In this document: positions 1 through 5,836 of the stretch, piece by piece | Layout of the letters: every line of letters begins with the position of its first letter | How positions within the stretch are numbered: the first letter of the stretch is position 1 | IMG/VR virus record: IMGVR_UViG_3300025671_000418 | Coordinates: 1 to 26,922 of that record | DNA length: 26,922 nucleotides | DNA from: a virus | Direction: 5' to 3' (one strand) | Translations under genes and position numbers: made by a program | Notes under the pieces: model-generated | The model's input: the letters and a program-made list of their open reading frames with translations, nothing else | Database searches by the model: none | What the model was told of the DNA's origin: nothing

Positions 1-116
1 AGAAGCCCGCACTCGCAATCAACAAGCGGGCACGCGGGGAAGGTGTCAACGTAAAGGGTCCAGTGCTCTAAGCTAATCTCAATGGTGATGGGGTCGGTAT
101 AACAGACGCATTTCAT
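1..116 (-). CDS. Partial unknown small protein (runs off left edge)
   Basis: An open frame reads leftward from an ATG at 116 to the window edge, giving 38 codons with no stop. The start is supported by GGAG nine bases upstream, just after a stem-loop and T-run that end the preceding leftward gene. The peptide opens MKCVCYTDP and later has a CEC pair near residue 35, so it has at least five cysteines in 38 residues. That could mean a small metal-binding fold, but too little is present to say. It belongs to the leftward gene block. Function is unknown. Confidence 0.6.
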   Translation of the reverse strand, partial: MKCVCYTDPITIEISLEHWTLYVDTFPACPLVDCECGL

Positions 117-128
117 GGCTTTGACTCC

Positions 129-154
129 AAAGAAAAGGCGGGGCCTAAGCCCCG
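129..154 (-). terminator. Rho-independent terminator of a leftward gene
   Basis: Read leftward, a six-base-pair stem CGGGGC/GCCCCG with loop TTAG is followed by CCTTTTCTTT. It sits 15 bases after the stop of the 170-442 gene. It is the only one of the leftward intergenic stem-loops followed by a T-rich run, so it is the best terminator among them. The run is interrupted by C, so termination may be partial. Confidence 0.55.
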
Positions 155-169
155 GATAGTTTGGGTTTC

Positions 170-442
170 TTACTCTATGCCATACTCAGATGCGTCTGCT
201 ATGGCGCTTACCATATAGCGTGCGCCATCTTCCTCGGCACAATTTCCGCGGATTTCTAAGTGTCGCATCTTATCAATTAATACCCTTGCGATATCGTCAT
301 GACTCAGGGACTTGATTAGCCGTGTTAACTCTTGTGCCGTTGCTTCATTCATGAATTCAAACGCCTCATCCGTAGAGGGATTGATTTCGCTTTGATGCCG
401 GAGATTTATCTTTTCTCGTCTGAAGATATTGAAGTTATTCAT
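170..442 (-). CDS. Unknown small phage protein, 90 residues
   Basis: I place the start at the ATG at 442, because AAAGGAG lies eight bases before it; a GTG at 451 is also in frame but overlaps that ribosome site. The protein is acidic overall, with a basic N-terminal patch (residues 8-15) and a predicted helical middle (about 25-62). It ends with a GARYMVSAIADASEYGIE segment. I recognise no family, signal peptide or membrane segment. It follows the 467-868 gene by 24 bases and is followed by a terminator, so it is probably the last gene of a short leftward unit. Confidence 0.65.
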   Translation of the reverse strand: MNNFNIFRREKINLRHQSEINPSTDEAFEFMNEATAQELTRLIKSLSHDDIARVLIDKMRHLEIRGNCAEEDGARYMVSAIADASEYGIE

Positions 443-466
443 GGGTTGCACTCCTTTGGTTTTGGT

Positions 467-868
467 TTAGTTTTGACGGTAGATGTAAATCCAATGGTCG
501 CCGAATTTGTATTCATGCTCGACGCCATCGTAGTGCGACAGGCAATGCCCGGCCCCATCATATCGAGCGTCGCGTTTCCACTTCTCATAGTCGAAATACT
601 GTTGGGCTATCTCAGGCAACTCGGGCAAGACGCATTCATCAATGTAATTCTCTAGGCTTTCATTCCATCGCTCATCCCGCTCTGACTCTGTAACGACTAA
701 AACTTCGCCACCTTCCACTTCGTAGACGCAAGCATCATAAAACTCAGGGTCTAGGCTTGAGCACACGAGCCAAGGATTGTTTTCTAGTGGGTTGCAAATA
801 CCGTGCTCATCTTTGAGATATTGCTTGATTGCTGCGTACTTTGCTTGCCTTTCCGTGAATGTCCTCAT
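467..868 (-). CDS. Unknown small acidic protein with GHCLSHYDG...YIYR ending
   Basis: This 133-residue protein starts at an ATG that overlaps the stop of the upstream gene (ATGA at 865-868), so translation is probably coupled. The N-terminus is a basic helix (MRTFTERQAKYAAIKQYL), the middle is acidic, and the last 50 residues carry FDYEKWKRDARYDGAGHCLS followed by HYDGVEHEY and a final YIYRQN. From memory, this GHxLxxYDGxExE...YxYRxN ending occurs in small proteins of phages and mobile elements, some near antirestriction genes. That is recall, not a search, so I name no function. No signal peptide or membrane segment is visible. Confidence 0.75.
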   Translation of the reverse strand: MRTFTERQAKYAAIKQYLKDEHGICNPLENNPWLVCSSLDPEFYDACVYEVEGGEVLVVTESERDERWNESLENYIDECVLPELPEIAQQYFDYEKWKRDARYDGAGHCLSHYDGVEHEYKFGDHWIYIYRQN

Positions 869-1218
869 TGCTCGCCGCCTTTCTTGGTTCGGAGGTCTGA
901 GACGCCTAGGTCGGTGACCGGGCCATCCTCAATCTCAAGGGTTAATCGGTCGAGCTTTTGGACTAGCTCAGCCGCCAACGCTCGGACATTGCGGGCGCGA
1001 TAAACAGCCGCGGTCCGCAGGATTTCAGCCCGGCGGAGATCGATTTCATCCTCGACCTTTGAGCCGCTAAGCCCGCATAGGTCGTCTTCAAGTTTGTGTA
1101 ATAGGTGCCCAAGGATCTCATGCGTGCCCCATGCATCGCCGCAAGCGGGTGCCTGATATTCCTCGCACGGTGAACGATGGGCCATTACATACGGTAGAGT
1201 CTTATCTTCAAGTTTCAT
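865..1218 (-). CDS. Unknown small phage protein, 117 residues
   Basis: The start is taken as the ATG at 1218, with GAGGGGG upstream; a longer frame would need a TTG start inside that ribosome site. The protein opens MKLEDKTLPYVMAHRSPCEE and has a helix-rich centre from about residue 35 to 95 with regularly spaced leucines and charged residues (HEILGHLLHKLEDDL, then RNVRALAAELVQKLDRL). This suggests a small helical, perhaps oligomeric, protein. It is the first of three leftward genes downstream of the helicase and overlaps the next by four bases. No family is recognised. Confidence 0.7.
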   Translation of the reverse strand: MKLEDKTLPYVMAHRSPCEEYQAPACGDAWGTHEILGHLLHKLEDDLCGLSGSKVEDEIDLRRAEILRTAAVYRARNVRALAAELVQKLDRLTLEIEDGPVTDLGVSDLRTKKGGEQ

Positions 1219-1261
1219 GTTAAACCCCCTCAAGGTTTTCTGGTTTCTTTGTTGTTATTCA

Positions 1262-1279
1262 GGGGCGGCGGACCGCCCC
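1262..1279 (-). repeat. Intergenic GGGGC-type stem-loop before the 1218 start
   Basis: A perfect seven-base-pair stem, GGGGCGG/CCGCCCC with a four-base loop, lies in the gap between the helicase stop (1312) and the next leftward start (1218). No T-run follows on the leftward strand, so it is not a typical terminator. It is one of six similar structures, one in every true gap of the leftward block. Confidence 0.7.
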
Positions 1280-1311
1280 CGGTTATTGGCACGTTAAGAC
1301 ATGTTACTTGA

Positions 1312-3444
1312 TTAAGCAACGCCTTCAGCATGTTTCATCATTTCTGCCTTGCGTGCGATGCTCGCCGCGATTAGGCGGTCAACACCACGGGCCGCCACTA
1401 TTGTGGTATAGTCGCAGGTGCGGTCTTGACCGATTCGGTTAATTCGGTCTTCAGCTTGGCGGTTAACAGCGGGCGACCAGTCGCGGTCGATGAAAAGCAT
1501 CCGGCATGACTTGGTTAGGGTTAACCCCACTTGCCCGACGCCGATGGTAAGGGCGAGAATATCAATCTTGCCAGCCTGGAAAGCCTCTACAACCTCAGCC
1601 CGTCGCTCTGCACTGTCAGAGCCTTGGAGGGTTTCGATGCGGATATTGAACGCAACGAAATAAGCCGTCTCCATTGCCTTGAATGAATCCAACGCCGTAG
1701 CGTGGGCGCTAAAGACAATGATAGGGCCGCCGCCACCCTCGACCGTTTCACGGGCCAGGTCGAGCGCAAGCGGTGCCTTGAACTGAGCCAGCTTGGCGCG
1801 GGCCGCTGCGATGCGTTCGAAGATTGGCTTCCCTCTTAGCTCTTCAATGTCCTCGCATGATTCGAGGGTCTTGAGTTCCTCGTCTGTTAGTGGTGCCACG
1901 TTGTCGGGTACCTCTACGGTGTGCACCGCGTGACGCTTGGCGGGGAGGTCGATGACATTGGCGCGTAAGCGGCCGAGTGAGACACTTTGAAGCGTCAGCC
2001 CTGCTATCGGGTCAATCTTCTCGTGGTCCCATTCCAGCGCGCCCCGGTAGCCCGTGTGACGCCCGCCCCATTGATAAGCGAATGTCTCGAACCCTGAGGG
2101 GTACGCCTCGCGGTGAATGCCCGCCGCGAGCATGACCGCCCACAAATCAGCCGGGTTCCTTAGGAGCGGCGTCCCCGTCATCAGCCAGCGACGGCCGCCG
2201 GTACGGCTTACAGCGTTGGCTAGGATGCGGAAACGCTTAGTGCGTTGCGCTTTGTTATTCTTAACTAGCTGGACCTCATCAGCGACAAGGACAACGCCGC
2301 CGGGTGCCCGGCCGGGTTTATCGGTTAGAATATCATAGTTGAGAATCACTAGCTCGCCGGGCTCGGGCCACCGGAATGACCCGCCGCCGCTTAGGATGAC
2401 AGGTGACAAGTCAGGCCGCCACCGGTTGCACTCGGCAGCCCAGTTGTACTTAAGCGACGCGGGGACAACGACTAGGGCGCGGGCGTTGTCAGGCAATGCC
2501 AATAGGGCCTGAATGGTTTTACCTAGCCCCATTTCATCCCGCAGCAATGCACACTTGCGGCCGCGTAGATACTCGATGCCAGCCGCCTGGTGAGGGTATA
2601 GCTTTGACGCGTCGAACGCGTGCCAGGTGACCGAATCGGCCTCGACCATTGCGGCTTGATTCTCCTCAATCAACTTGCGGGCGCAAGGCATCACCTCGAA
2701 ATTGAACGGCGCTAGGAGGCCGAGGTCAGCCGTTGTCGGGATGATGTTCAGCTTGGCGGCACCGTCCCAACGGCGACCCTTGATAAGACGCATGGTGTCG
2801 ACAACGGCGCGGTCGAACGGGCTGATAACCGCGAGGGAATCCCCGCGGGCCTCGATGCGATAGGCGGGCAGGGGCTCGGTCTCGAACAACTCGCGGGCCT
2901 CGCCTGTCAGCCCGAATAGGTGCTGGGTTGTCAGGGTACGAACGGCCGCAATGGACGCCGCCGCGTGGGGAAGCTGCCAGACCTTGTCATAGGGCTGCCA
3001 CCGGCCCCCCGCCGATTTAATGGTAGACTTGAACGTCTCGAACCCCTCGCACCCGTACGGAAAAGAAACAAGGAACGCGTCACCACGGGCCGCGACCTTG
3101 AGCCGCTCAGCCGCGCGACAACGGGCGGCGATAACTCGAACAGCGCGCGGGTCGGCATCCTCAGCCGCGAGGGCCTTGAGGCGCTTGTGAGAGGCGGCGG
3201 GCATTTGGCCGTGATACTTGAGAAGATTCGCCGCCGCGCTCGCGACATCGGCCGCGGTCCAGCGCTCGCGGGGATAGCGCCTGACTAAGTCGACAAATAT
3301 CTGGTCCGGTTTGTTGAATCCGACGCCGTCTGGTCGGATTGCGCCGTCGCATACCTCGCCGATATCCTCGACGATTGAGCAAATGAAATCGACGTCTTGA
3401 GCTGGGGCTAGGTTGGTTGGGTTGGTTTTGTTGTTGCTTGTCAT
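1312..3444 (-). CDS. SNF2-family helicase/translocase with two HARP-like repeats
   Basis: This 710-residue ATP-dependent DNA translocase has the start at ATG 3444, supported by AAAAGGAAACC just upstream; an earlier in-frame start would run through the intergenic stem-loop. The motor has Walker A DEMGLGKT (303-310), a DEVQ motif II (389-392), TGTP motif III (423-426) and, in the second half, GVGQVGLTLT (about 635-644) and QAEDRINRIGQ (663-673), the SNF2 motif VI signature. Ahead of it are two repeats of the form F/V-x-S-P/F...GGRW or GRRW...W/L-x-x-P (about 124-158 and 203-237), like the HARP domain of SMARCAL1, an annealing helicase that remodels forks. The N-terminal 120 residues are unassigned. 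Likely roles are phage replication, repair or interference with host DNA systems. It is preceded by a stem-loop and a TGAAAC leader. Confidence 0.93.
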   Translation of the reverse strand: MTSNNKTNPTNLAPAQDVDFICSIVEDIGEVCDGAIRPDGVGFNKPDQIFVDLVRRYPRERWTAADVASAAANLLKYHGQMPAASHKRLKALAAEDADPRAVRVIAARCRAAERLKVAARGDAFLVSFPYGCEGFETFKSTIKSAGGRWQPYDKVWQLPHAAASIAAVRTLTTQHLFGLTGEARELFETEPLPAYRIEARGDSLAVISPFDRAVVDTMRLIKGRRWDGAAKLNIIPTTADLGLLAPFNFEVMPCARKLIEENQAAMVEADSVTWHAFDASKLYPHQAAGIEYLRGRKCALLRDEMGLGKTIQALLALPDNARALVVVPASLKYNWAAECNRWRPDLSPVILSGGGSFRWPEPGELVILNYDILTDKPGRAPGGVVLVADEVQLVKNNKAQRTKRFRILANAVSRTGGRRWLMTGTPLLRNPADLWAVMLAAGIHREAYPSGFETFAYQWGGRHTGYRGALEWDHEKIDPIAGLTLQSVSLGRLRANVIDLPAKRHAVHTVEVPDNVAPLTDEELKTLESCEDIEELRGKPIFERIAAARAKLAQFKAPLALDLARETVEGGGGPIIVFSAHATALDSFKAMETAYFVAFNIRIETLQGSDSAERRAEVVEAFQAGKIDILALTIGVGQVGLTLTKSCRMLFIDRDWSPAVNRQAEDRINRIGQDRTCDYTTIVAARGVDRLIAASIARKAEMMKHAEGVA

Positions 3445-3483
3445 GGTTTGGTTTCCTTTTCTTTCAAGTTTCAAGTTAAACGG

Positions 3484-3502
3484 GCGGGGGAGCGCCCCCC
3501 GC
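3484..3502 (-). repeat. Intergenic GGGGC-type stem-loop before the helicase
   Basis: A perfect seven-base-pair stem, GCGGGGG/CCCCCGC with a five-base loop, lies between the stop at 3521 and the helicase start at 3444. On the leftward strand it is followed by GTTTAACTTGAAACTTGAAA and then the ribosome site, with no T-run. Confidence 0.7.
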
Positions 3503-3520
3503 GGGCGGTTAGGGTTTGGG

Positions 3521-4009
3521 TTACTTGGTTTTGAGGCAGGCAACGGCCCGGTCGATGAGAACGCGGGCGCGCTTAGTTGGCATCTGTAGGCCCGTGTGGG
3601 CAGAACGGCGGCCCTGGAAGCCGCGACCCTTGCCGAGGTAGTACGGCGGCTGTAGACCGTGCGCGGTGTATTGCTCGCGGGTCGGGTCGAGGATTATCCA
3701 GGTGTATTGGGCCTGCTTAGGCGAGCTAAGGACATACCAGTGGGTACGCCGGTCCTCGGGCGCGTGCTGGCCCTTGAGCCACGGCTGGGGGCCGGTTGGG
3801 GTCTCGCGGTAGGTTGCGCAAACTGGCTTGGCTGCCAGGTCGGTGCGGTATCGGCGGACCAAGTGCAGCAGGGCCTCGGCCGCTACGGCGCAATGGCCAG
3901 TGGTGAAGTGGTCAAAGGGCTCAAGGCGGGCGCGCTCCTGAGGGCTTAGCAGGTCGGGCGTTAGGTTGGCCTGTACGGCGTCAATCAGGTCTTGGGTGTC
4001 GATAGTCAT
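3521..4009 (-). CDS. Putative transglutaminase-like / cysteine-protease-like protein
   Basis: This 162-residue protein starts at ATG 4009 with AAGGA seven bases upstream. Three short segments stand out in order: TTGHCAVAAEALLHL with Cys40, RTHWYVL with His90, and WIILDPTREQY with Asp108. The order Cys, His-x-x-V and Asp-Pro-Thr, with about 50 and 18 residues between them, is the pattern of the transglutaminase-like fold, in which HxW/V and DPT carry the His and Asp of the triad. Members can be cross-linking enzymes, proteases or deamidases. It has no signal peptide or membrane segment, so it should act in the cytoplasm. Its place among early genes suggests a host-protein target. The family call is inference from motifs; overall similarity is unknown. 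Confidence 0.75.
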   Translation of the reverse strand: MTIDTQDLIDAVQANLTPDLLSPQERARLEPFDHFTTGHCAVAAEALLHLVRRYRTDLAAKPVCATYRETPTGPQPWLKGQHAPEDRRTHWYVLSSPKQAQYTWIILDPTREQYTAHGLQPPYYLGKGRGFQGRRSAHTGLQMPTKRARVLIDRAVACLKTK

Positions 4010-4030
4010 GTTAAATCCTTTCGTCGAATG

Positions 4031-4050
4031 AGGGGCCCGCTAGGGCCCCT
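4031..4050 (-). repeat. Intergenic GGGGC-type stem-loop before the 4009 start
   Basis: A perfect eight-base-pair stem, AGGGGCCC/GGGCCCCT with loop GCTA, sits 22 bases before the ATG at 4009. It is the most regular of the six leftward stem-loops. The leftward continuation is CATTCGACGAAAGG, with no T-run. Confidence 0.75.
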
Positions 4051-4071
4051 GTGGGTTGGGTTTGGGTGGTG

Positions 4072-4497
4072 TTAGTAGGCATAGGCCCACGGGTGCGAAT
4101 CCGAGTCGATTAGCTGGGTTTCCCGCATGATTAGGTCAGCCATGGCCTGGCAGCACGCCGCATGAGTCTTGGGACCCCAATTGGCGCGTCGCGGGCGATT
4201 TGGGGCCGCGGCCTGGTACATACCGGCCGCGAATATCAAGGCGTCACGACCCGAAAGCTTGGCGGTGGCCTGGTTAAGAATTGAGCGCAGGTAATCGGCT
4301 AGGCCGTCGATACCAGTGAAGTCGGTGTACCTGTGGTCATCAATAGACTGGTTTTCAATACAGCCAAATACCCACGGCAAGCCGTATGTCGCAAACGCGT
4401 CATAGGGCTGGTCTCTTAGCCCTGGGTTACCCCAGCCGTACCGGCCGCAAGGTGTGAGGTATTCAAGAATTGATTTGGTGTCGGTGCTATTCCACAT
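4072..4497 (-). CDS. Unknown protein, 141 residues
   Basis: The start at ATG 4497 has AAAGGAAAC just upstream. The N-terminal half is rich in aromatic, glycine and proline residues (PCGRYGWGNPGLRDQPYDAF, then YGLPWVFGC), and the second half is helical (GIDGLADYLRSILNQATAKL, then HAACCQAMADLIM). Four cysteines are spread through it with no clear metal-binding spacing. No family, signal peptide or membrane segment is recognised. It lies between the first leftward gene and the Cys-His-Asp protein, with a stem-loop on each side, so it may be expressed and processed separately from them. Confidence 0.7.
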   Translation of the reverse strand: MWNSTDTKSILEYLTPCGRYGWGNPGLRDQPYDAFATYGLPWVFGCIENQSIDDHRYTDFTGIDGLADYLRSILNQATAKLSGRDALIFAAGMYQAAAPNRPRRANWGPKTHAACCQAMADLIMRETQLIDSDSHPWAYAY

Positions 4498-4525
4498 GTT
4501 AGTTTCCTTTCAGGTTTCAGGTTGC

Positions 4526-4543
4526 GCCCCGTATCGCCGGGGC
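4526..4543 (-). repeat. Intergenic GGGGC-type stem-loop before the 4497 start
   Basis: A perfect six-base-pair stem, GCCCCG/CGGGGC with a six-base loop, lies in the gap before ATG 4497. On the leftward strand it is followed by CGCAACCTGAAACCTGAAAG and the ribosome site. No T-run follows. Confidence 0.7.
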
Positions 4544-4562
4544 CACGCGGTTGGTTGGTTGA

Positions 4563-4856
4563 CTATGCGTAGATTGGGAACCATCCGCCATCTGGGCCGT
4601 ATCCATGGCCAATGAGACAGTTGATGCCCTTGATGTGTGACTGCATGACGATAAAGTCGGCGGCCTCTCTGAGGGTCTTGAACTCGCCGCCCCCAGTCCA
4701 TGACCAGTCTGCGATCTTCCAGGTGGTCTCACCATCCCGGCGGGTCACTGCCACGCTCATGAGACCGCCCTCTTGATTCCTACAGTCCGACCACCAGTAG
4801 CCCGGGGCGTTTTGCTTTAGTACGTTGCGCCATTGTTGCTTGCTCATTGTTGTCAT
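4563..4856 (-). CDS. Unknown small tryptophan-rich protein, first leftward gene
   Basis: This 97-residue protein is the first gene after the leftward promoter. The ATG at 4856 has GGAG seven bases before it; a second ATG at 4847 is possible but less well placed. It has seven tryptophans, including GYWWSD, TTWKIADWSW and GGWFP, with a central segment that looks like a beta hairpin (MSVAVTRRDGETTWKIADW) followed by a helix (FKTLREAADFIVMQS). A compact beta-alpha fold is likely. Being first in the operon, it is a reasonable candidate for an early host-takeover protein, but no family is recognised. Confidence 0.7.
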   Translation of the reverse strand: MTTMSKQQWRNVLKQNAPGYWWSDCRNQEGGLMSVAVTRRDGETTWKIADWSWTGGGEFKTLREAADFIVMQSHIKGINCLIGHGYGPDGGWFPIYA

Positions 4857-4881
4857 TTCAGTTCTCCGTCAAATTTCAGAG

Positions 4882-4897
4882 GGGGCCCCGTTGCCCC
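4882..4897 (-). repeat. GGGGC-type stem-loop in the first leftward leader
   Basis: GGGGC and GCCCC are separated by six bases, between the predicted transcript start and ATG 4856. It is weaker than the other leftward stem-loops but has the same core and the same place, a few tens of bases before a start codon. Confidence 0.5.
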
Positions 4898-4898
4898 A

Positions 4899-4925
4899 GG
4901 GTGGCTTGAACCGCTCAAGACACCC
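4899..4925 (-). repeat. Stem-loop at the predicted 5' end of the leftward mRNA
   Basis: Read leftward, GGGTG-t-CTTGA, a five-base loop, then TCAAG-c-CACCC form an eleven-position stem with one mismatch. Its first base is seven bases after the predicted -10 box, so the transcript would begin with this structure. A stem at the very 5' end can protect mRNA from decay, which would suit an early operon. Confidence 0.55.
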
Positions 4926-4932
4926 AGGTTCT

Positions 4933-4961
4933 ATGGTAACATGTGTTGCATACCTAGGCAA
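4933..4961 (-). promoter_or_regulatory. Leftward sigma-70-type promoter
   Basis: On the leftward strand TTGCCT (4961-4956) and TACCAT (4938-4933) are separated by exactly 17 bases, and TGT before the -10 box resembles an extended -10. Each box matches four of six consensus bases. The -35 box lies inside the operator-like repeat at 4944-4963, so a bound regulator should block it. It is placed to transcribe the whole leftward block. Confidence 0.5.
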
Positions 4962-4963
4962 CA
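4944..4963. promoter_or_regulatory. Operator-like 20-base repeat, promoter-proximal copy
   Basis: TGTTGC and GCAACA form perfect six-base arms around eight bases. This is the most symmetrical copy of the family and the only one this close to the leftward genes. It covers the -35 box of the leftward promoter. Confidence 0.6.
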
Positions 4964-4974
4964 TATAGGCGCTG

Positions 4975-5003
4975 ATTTATTACCAAGGTTTTGGCGATAA
5001 ATG
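4975..5003. repeat. Palindrome containing TTGGCGATAAATG, copy 1
   Basis: ATTTAT-TA-CCAA, a four-base loop, then TTGG-CG-ATAAAT form an interrupted inverted repeat with six-base outer and four-base inner arms. The right half, TTGGCGATAAATG, recurs exactly at 5204-5216 and, less the last base, at 6101-6112. It may be a protein-binding site for replication or regulation. Confidence 0.5.
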
Positions 5004-5092
5004 AAGTCAATGATTTCAAGGGGTTAGGTCATGATTTGGCATTTATTGACTTCTGGCCAGGGGGTCTTGTCATTATGTCAGGGTAGGGGCGT

Positions 5093-5122
5093 CCTAGGTC
5101 CTCTCAGGAGGTGAGAGGTAGG
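5093..5122. repeat. Stem-loop next to the AT tract
   Basis: A perfect seven-base-pair stem, CCTCTCA/TGAGAGG with loop GGAGG, is extended by CCTA/TAGG across a three-base bulge. It ends six bases before the AT tract at 5128. No T-run follows, so a role in an origin or as a binding site is more likely than termination. Confidence 0.55.
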
Positions 5123-5127
5123 GGTAG

Positions 5128-5164
5128 ATATATATATATAATATATACTTAATATATAACATAA
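5128..5164. other. AT tract, candidate DNA-unwinding element
   Basis: Of 37 bases, 35 are A or T, mostly alternating, flanked by GTAG on the left and CTAC on the right. Such easily melted tracts are typical of replication origins. Its setting beside a stem-loop and near repeats supports that reading, but a replication protein gene is not seen in the window. Confidence 0.45.
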
Positions 5165-5183
5165 CTACCTGTAACCATTGGGG

Positions 5184-5216
5184 TTTATTTCTGGCCAAGG
5201 GGCTTGGCGATAAATG
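5184..5216. repeat. Palindrome containing TTGGCGATAAATG, copy 2
   Basis: GCCAAG/CTTGGC with a three-base loop forms a perfect six-base-pair stem, flanked by TTTAT on the left and ATAAA on the right. The right part matches copy 1 over 13 bases. A further GGCGATAA follows directly at 5217-5224. Confidence 0.5.
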
Positions 5217-5378
5217 GGCGATAAGTCAGGAAGTCCGACCTCTCGCCCTGGCTGGCTTGGCGCGTGGTGGGCGCCTGAGGCACCGTGGGAGCGTTAACAC
5301 AGTGGGTCGGGGCGGTGGGCATATGCGACCTACACTGCCACCGCTTCGCCCTTTCTGGCCCCAACCTATTGACAACAA

Positions 5379-5398
5379 TGTTTGCAGGTCAGGCAACA
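5379..5398. promoter_or_regulatory. Operator-like 20-base repeat
   Basis: TGTTTGCAGGTCAGGCAACA keeps the outer arms and 20-base length of the family. A perfect TTGACA lies just before it (5369-5374), but no -10 box is found at a normal distance. Confidence 0.45.
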
Positions 5399-5433
5399 AT
5401 AAATGTCGAATTTGCCGAGGTTGGACGTTCGGG

Positions 5434-5453
5434 TGTTGCCGAATATGGTAACG
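5434..5453. promoter_or_regulatory. Operator-like 20-base repeat, diverged
   Basis: TGTTGCCGAATATGGTAACG keeps the left arm exactly and the right arm with changes, at the same length as the other copies. Confidence 0.35.
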
Positions 5454-5513
5454 TCAATAAGCCCTTGAGCGCCTTAGAGGGCAACCTCGCAAGCCTCAGG
5501 GCGTCAAGTCTTT

Positions 5514-5533
5514 TGTTAACTATTTAATCAACA
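5514..5533. promoter_or_regulatory. Operator-like 20-base repeat, diverged
   Basis: TGTTAACTATTTAATCAACA keeps TGTT and CAACA at the correct spacing but has an AT-rich centre. It lies 81 bases before the dense array. Confidence 0.35.
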
Positions 5534-5594
5534 CAATGCGTCAAACGTACATCGGGCACTCGGTCTACTCACGAGTAGATTGTGAATGAGCCTG

Positions 5595-5798
5595 TGTTGC
5601 GTTATGCGACAACACCGCCTGTCATCACCTGTCAACCCTGTGTTGCACACTGCGACAACACCAACCATGTTGCATAGTGAGACGACATAGGAACGTGTTG
5701 CGTACTGCGACAACAGGAACGCGTGTTGCATTCAGCGACAACATCTCAATGTGACACAGTTTAGCAACATGAGAATGCTGTTAGCAAATTGCGAAACA
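5595..5798. promoter_or_regulatory. Array of seven operator-like 20-base repeats
   Basis: Copies start at 5595, 5641, 5668, 5696, 5724, 5750 and 5779; from 5641 on the step is 27, 28, 28, 26 and 29 bases. The clearest members are TGTTGCGTACTGCGACAACA (5696) and TGTTGCACACTGCGACAACA (5641); the last two are more diverged. The outer arms TGTTG/CAACA are inverted and a TGCGA block is conserved off-centre, so the site is not fully symmetrical. The spacing fits iterons of a replication origin or a repressor array. No gene for a binding protein is obvious in the window. Confidence 0.7.
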
Positions 5799-5836
5799 TC
5801 AAGACGAACGCAGTGTCATTCTCGGACTGGGACGGG

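Noticed and set aside
2931-3288. Long open frames on both strands inside the helicase gene
   Set aside because: High G+C removes stop codons; the peptides are arginine-rich with no motif, and the helicase frame is certain.
1262-4543. Leftward stem-loops as ordinary terminators
   Set aside because: The four stems at 1262, 3484, 4031 and 4526 lack a T-run on the leftward strand and are followed at once by a leader and ribosome site.
5369-5403. Rightward promoter from a perfect TTGACA
   Set aside because: The only -10-like sequence (AACAAT) is 20 bases away, too far for a normal promoter.
5285-5527. An 80-codon rightward open frame in the control region
   Set aside because: It starts with GTG, has no convincing ribosome site, runs through operator-like repeats, and its product has no recognisable pattern.
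5528-5731. A 67-codon leftward open frame
   Set aside because: It is made almost wholly of the 20-base repeats read in one frame, giving a repeated peptide; the repeats explain it better than coding.
5595-5798. CRISPR array
   Set aside because: Repeats are only 20 bases and the gaps between the regular ones are 6-9 bases, too short for spacers; there are no cas genes.
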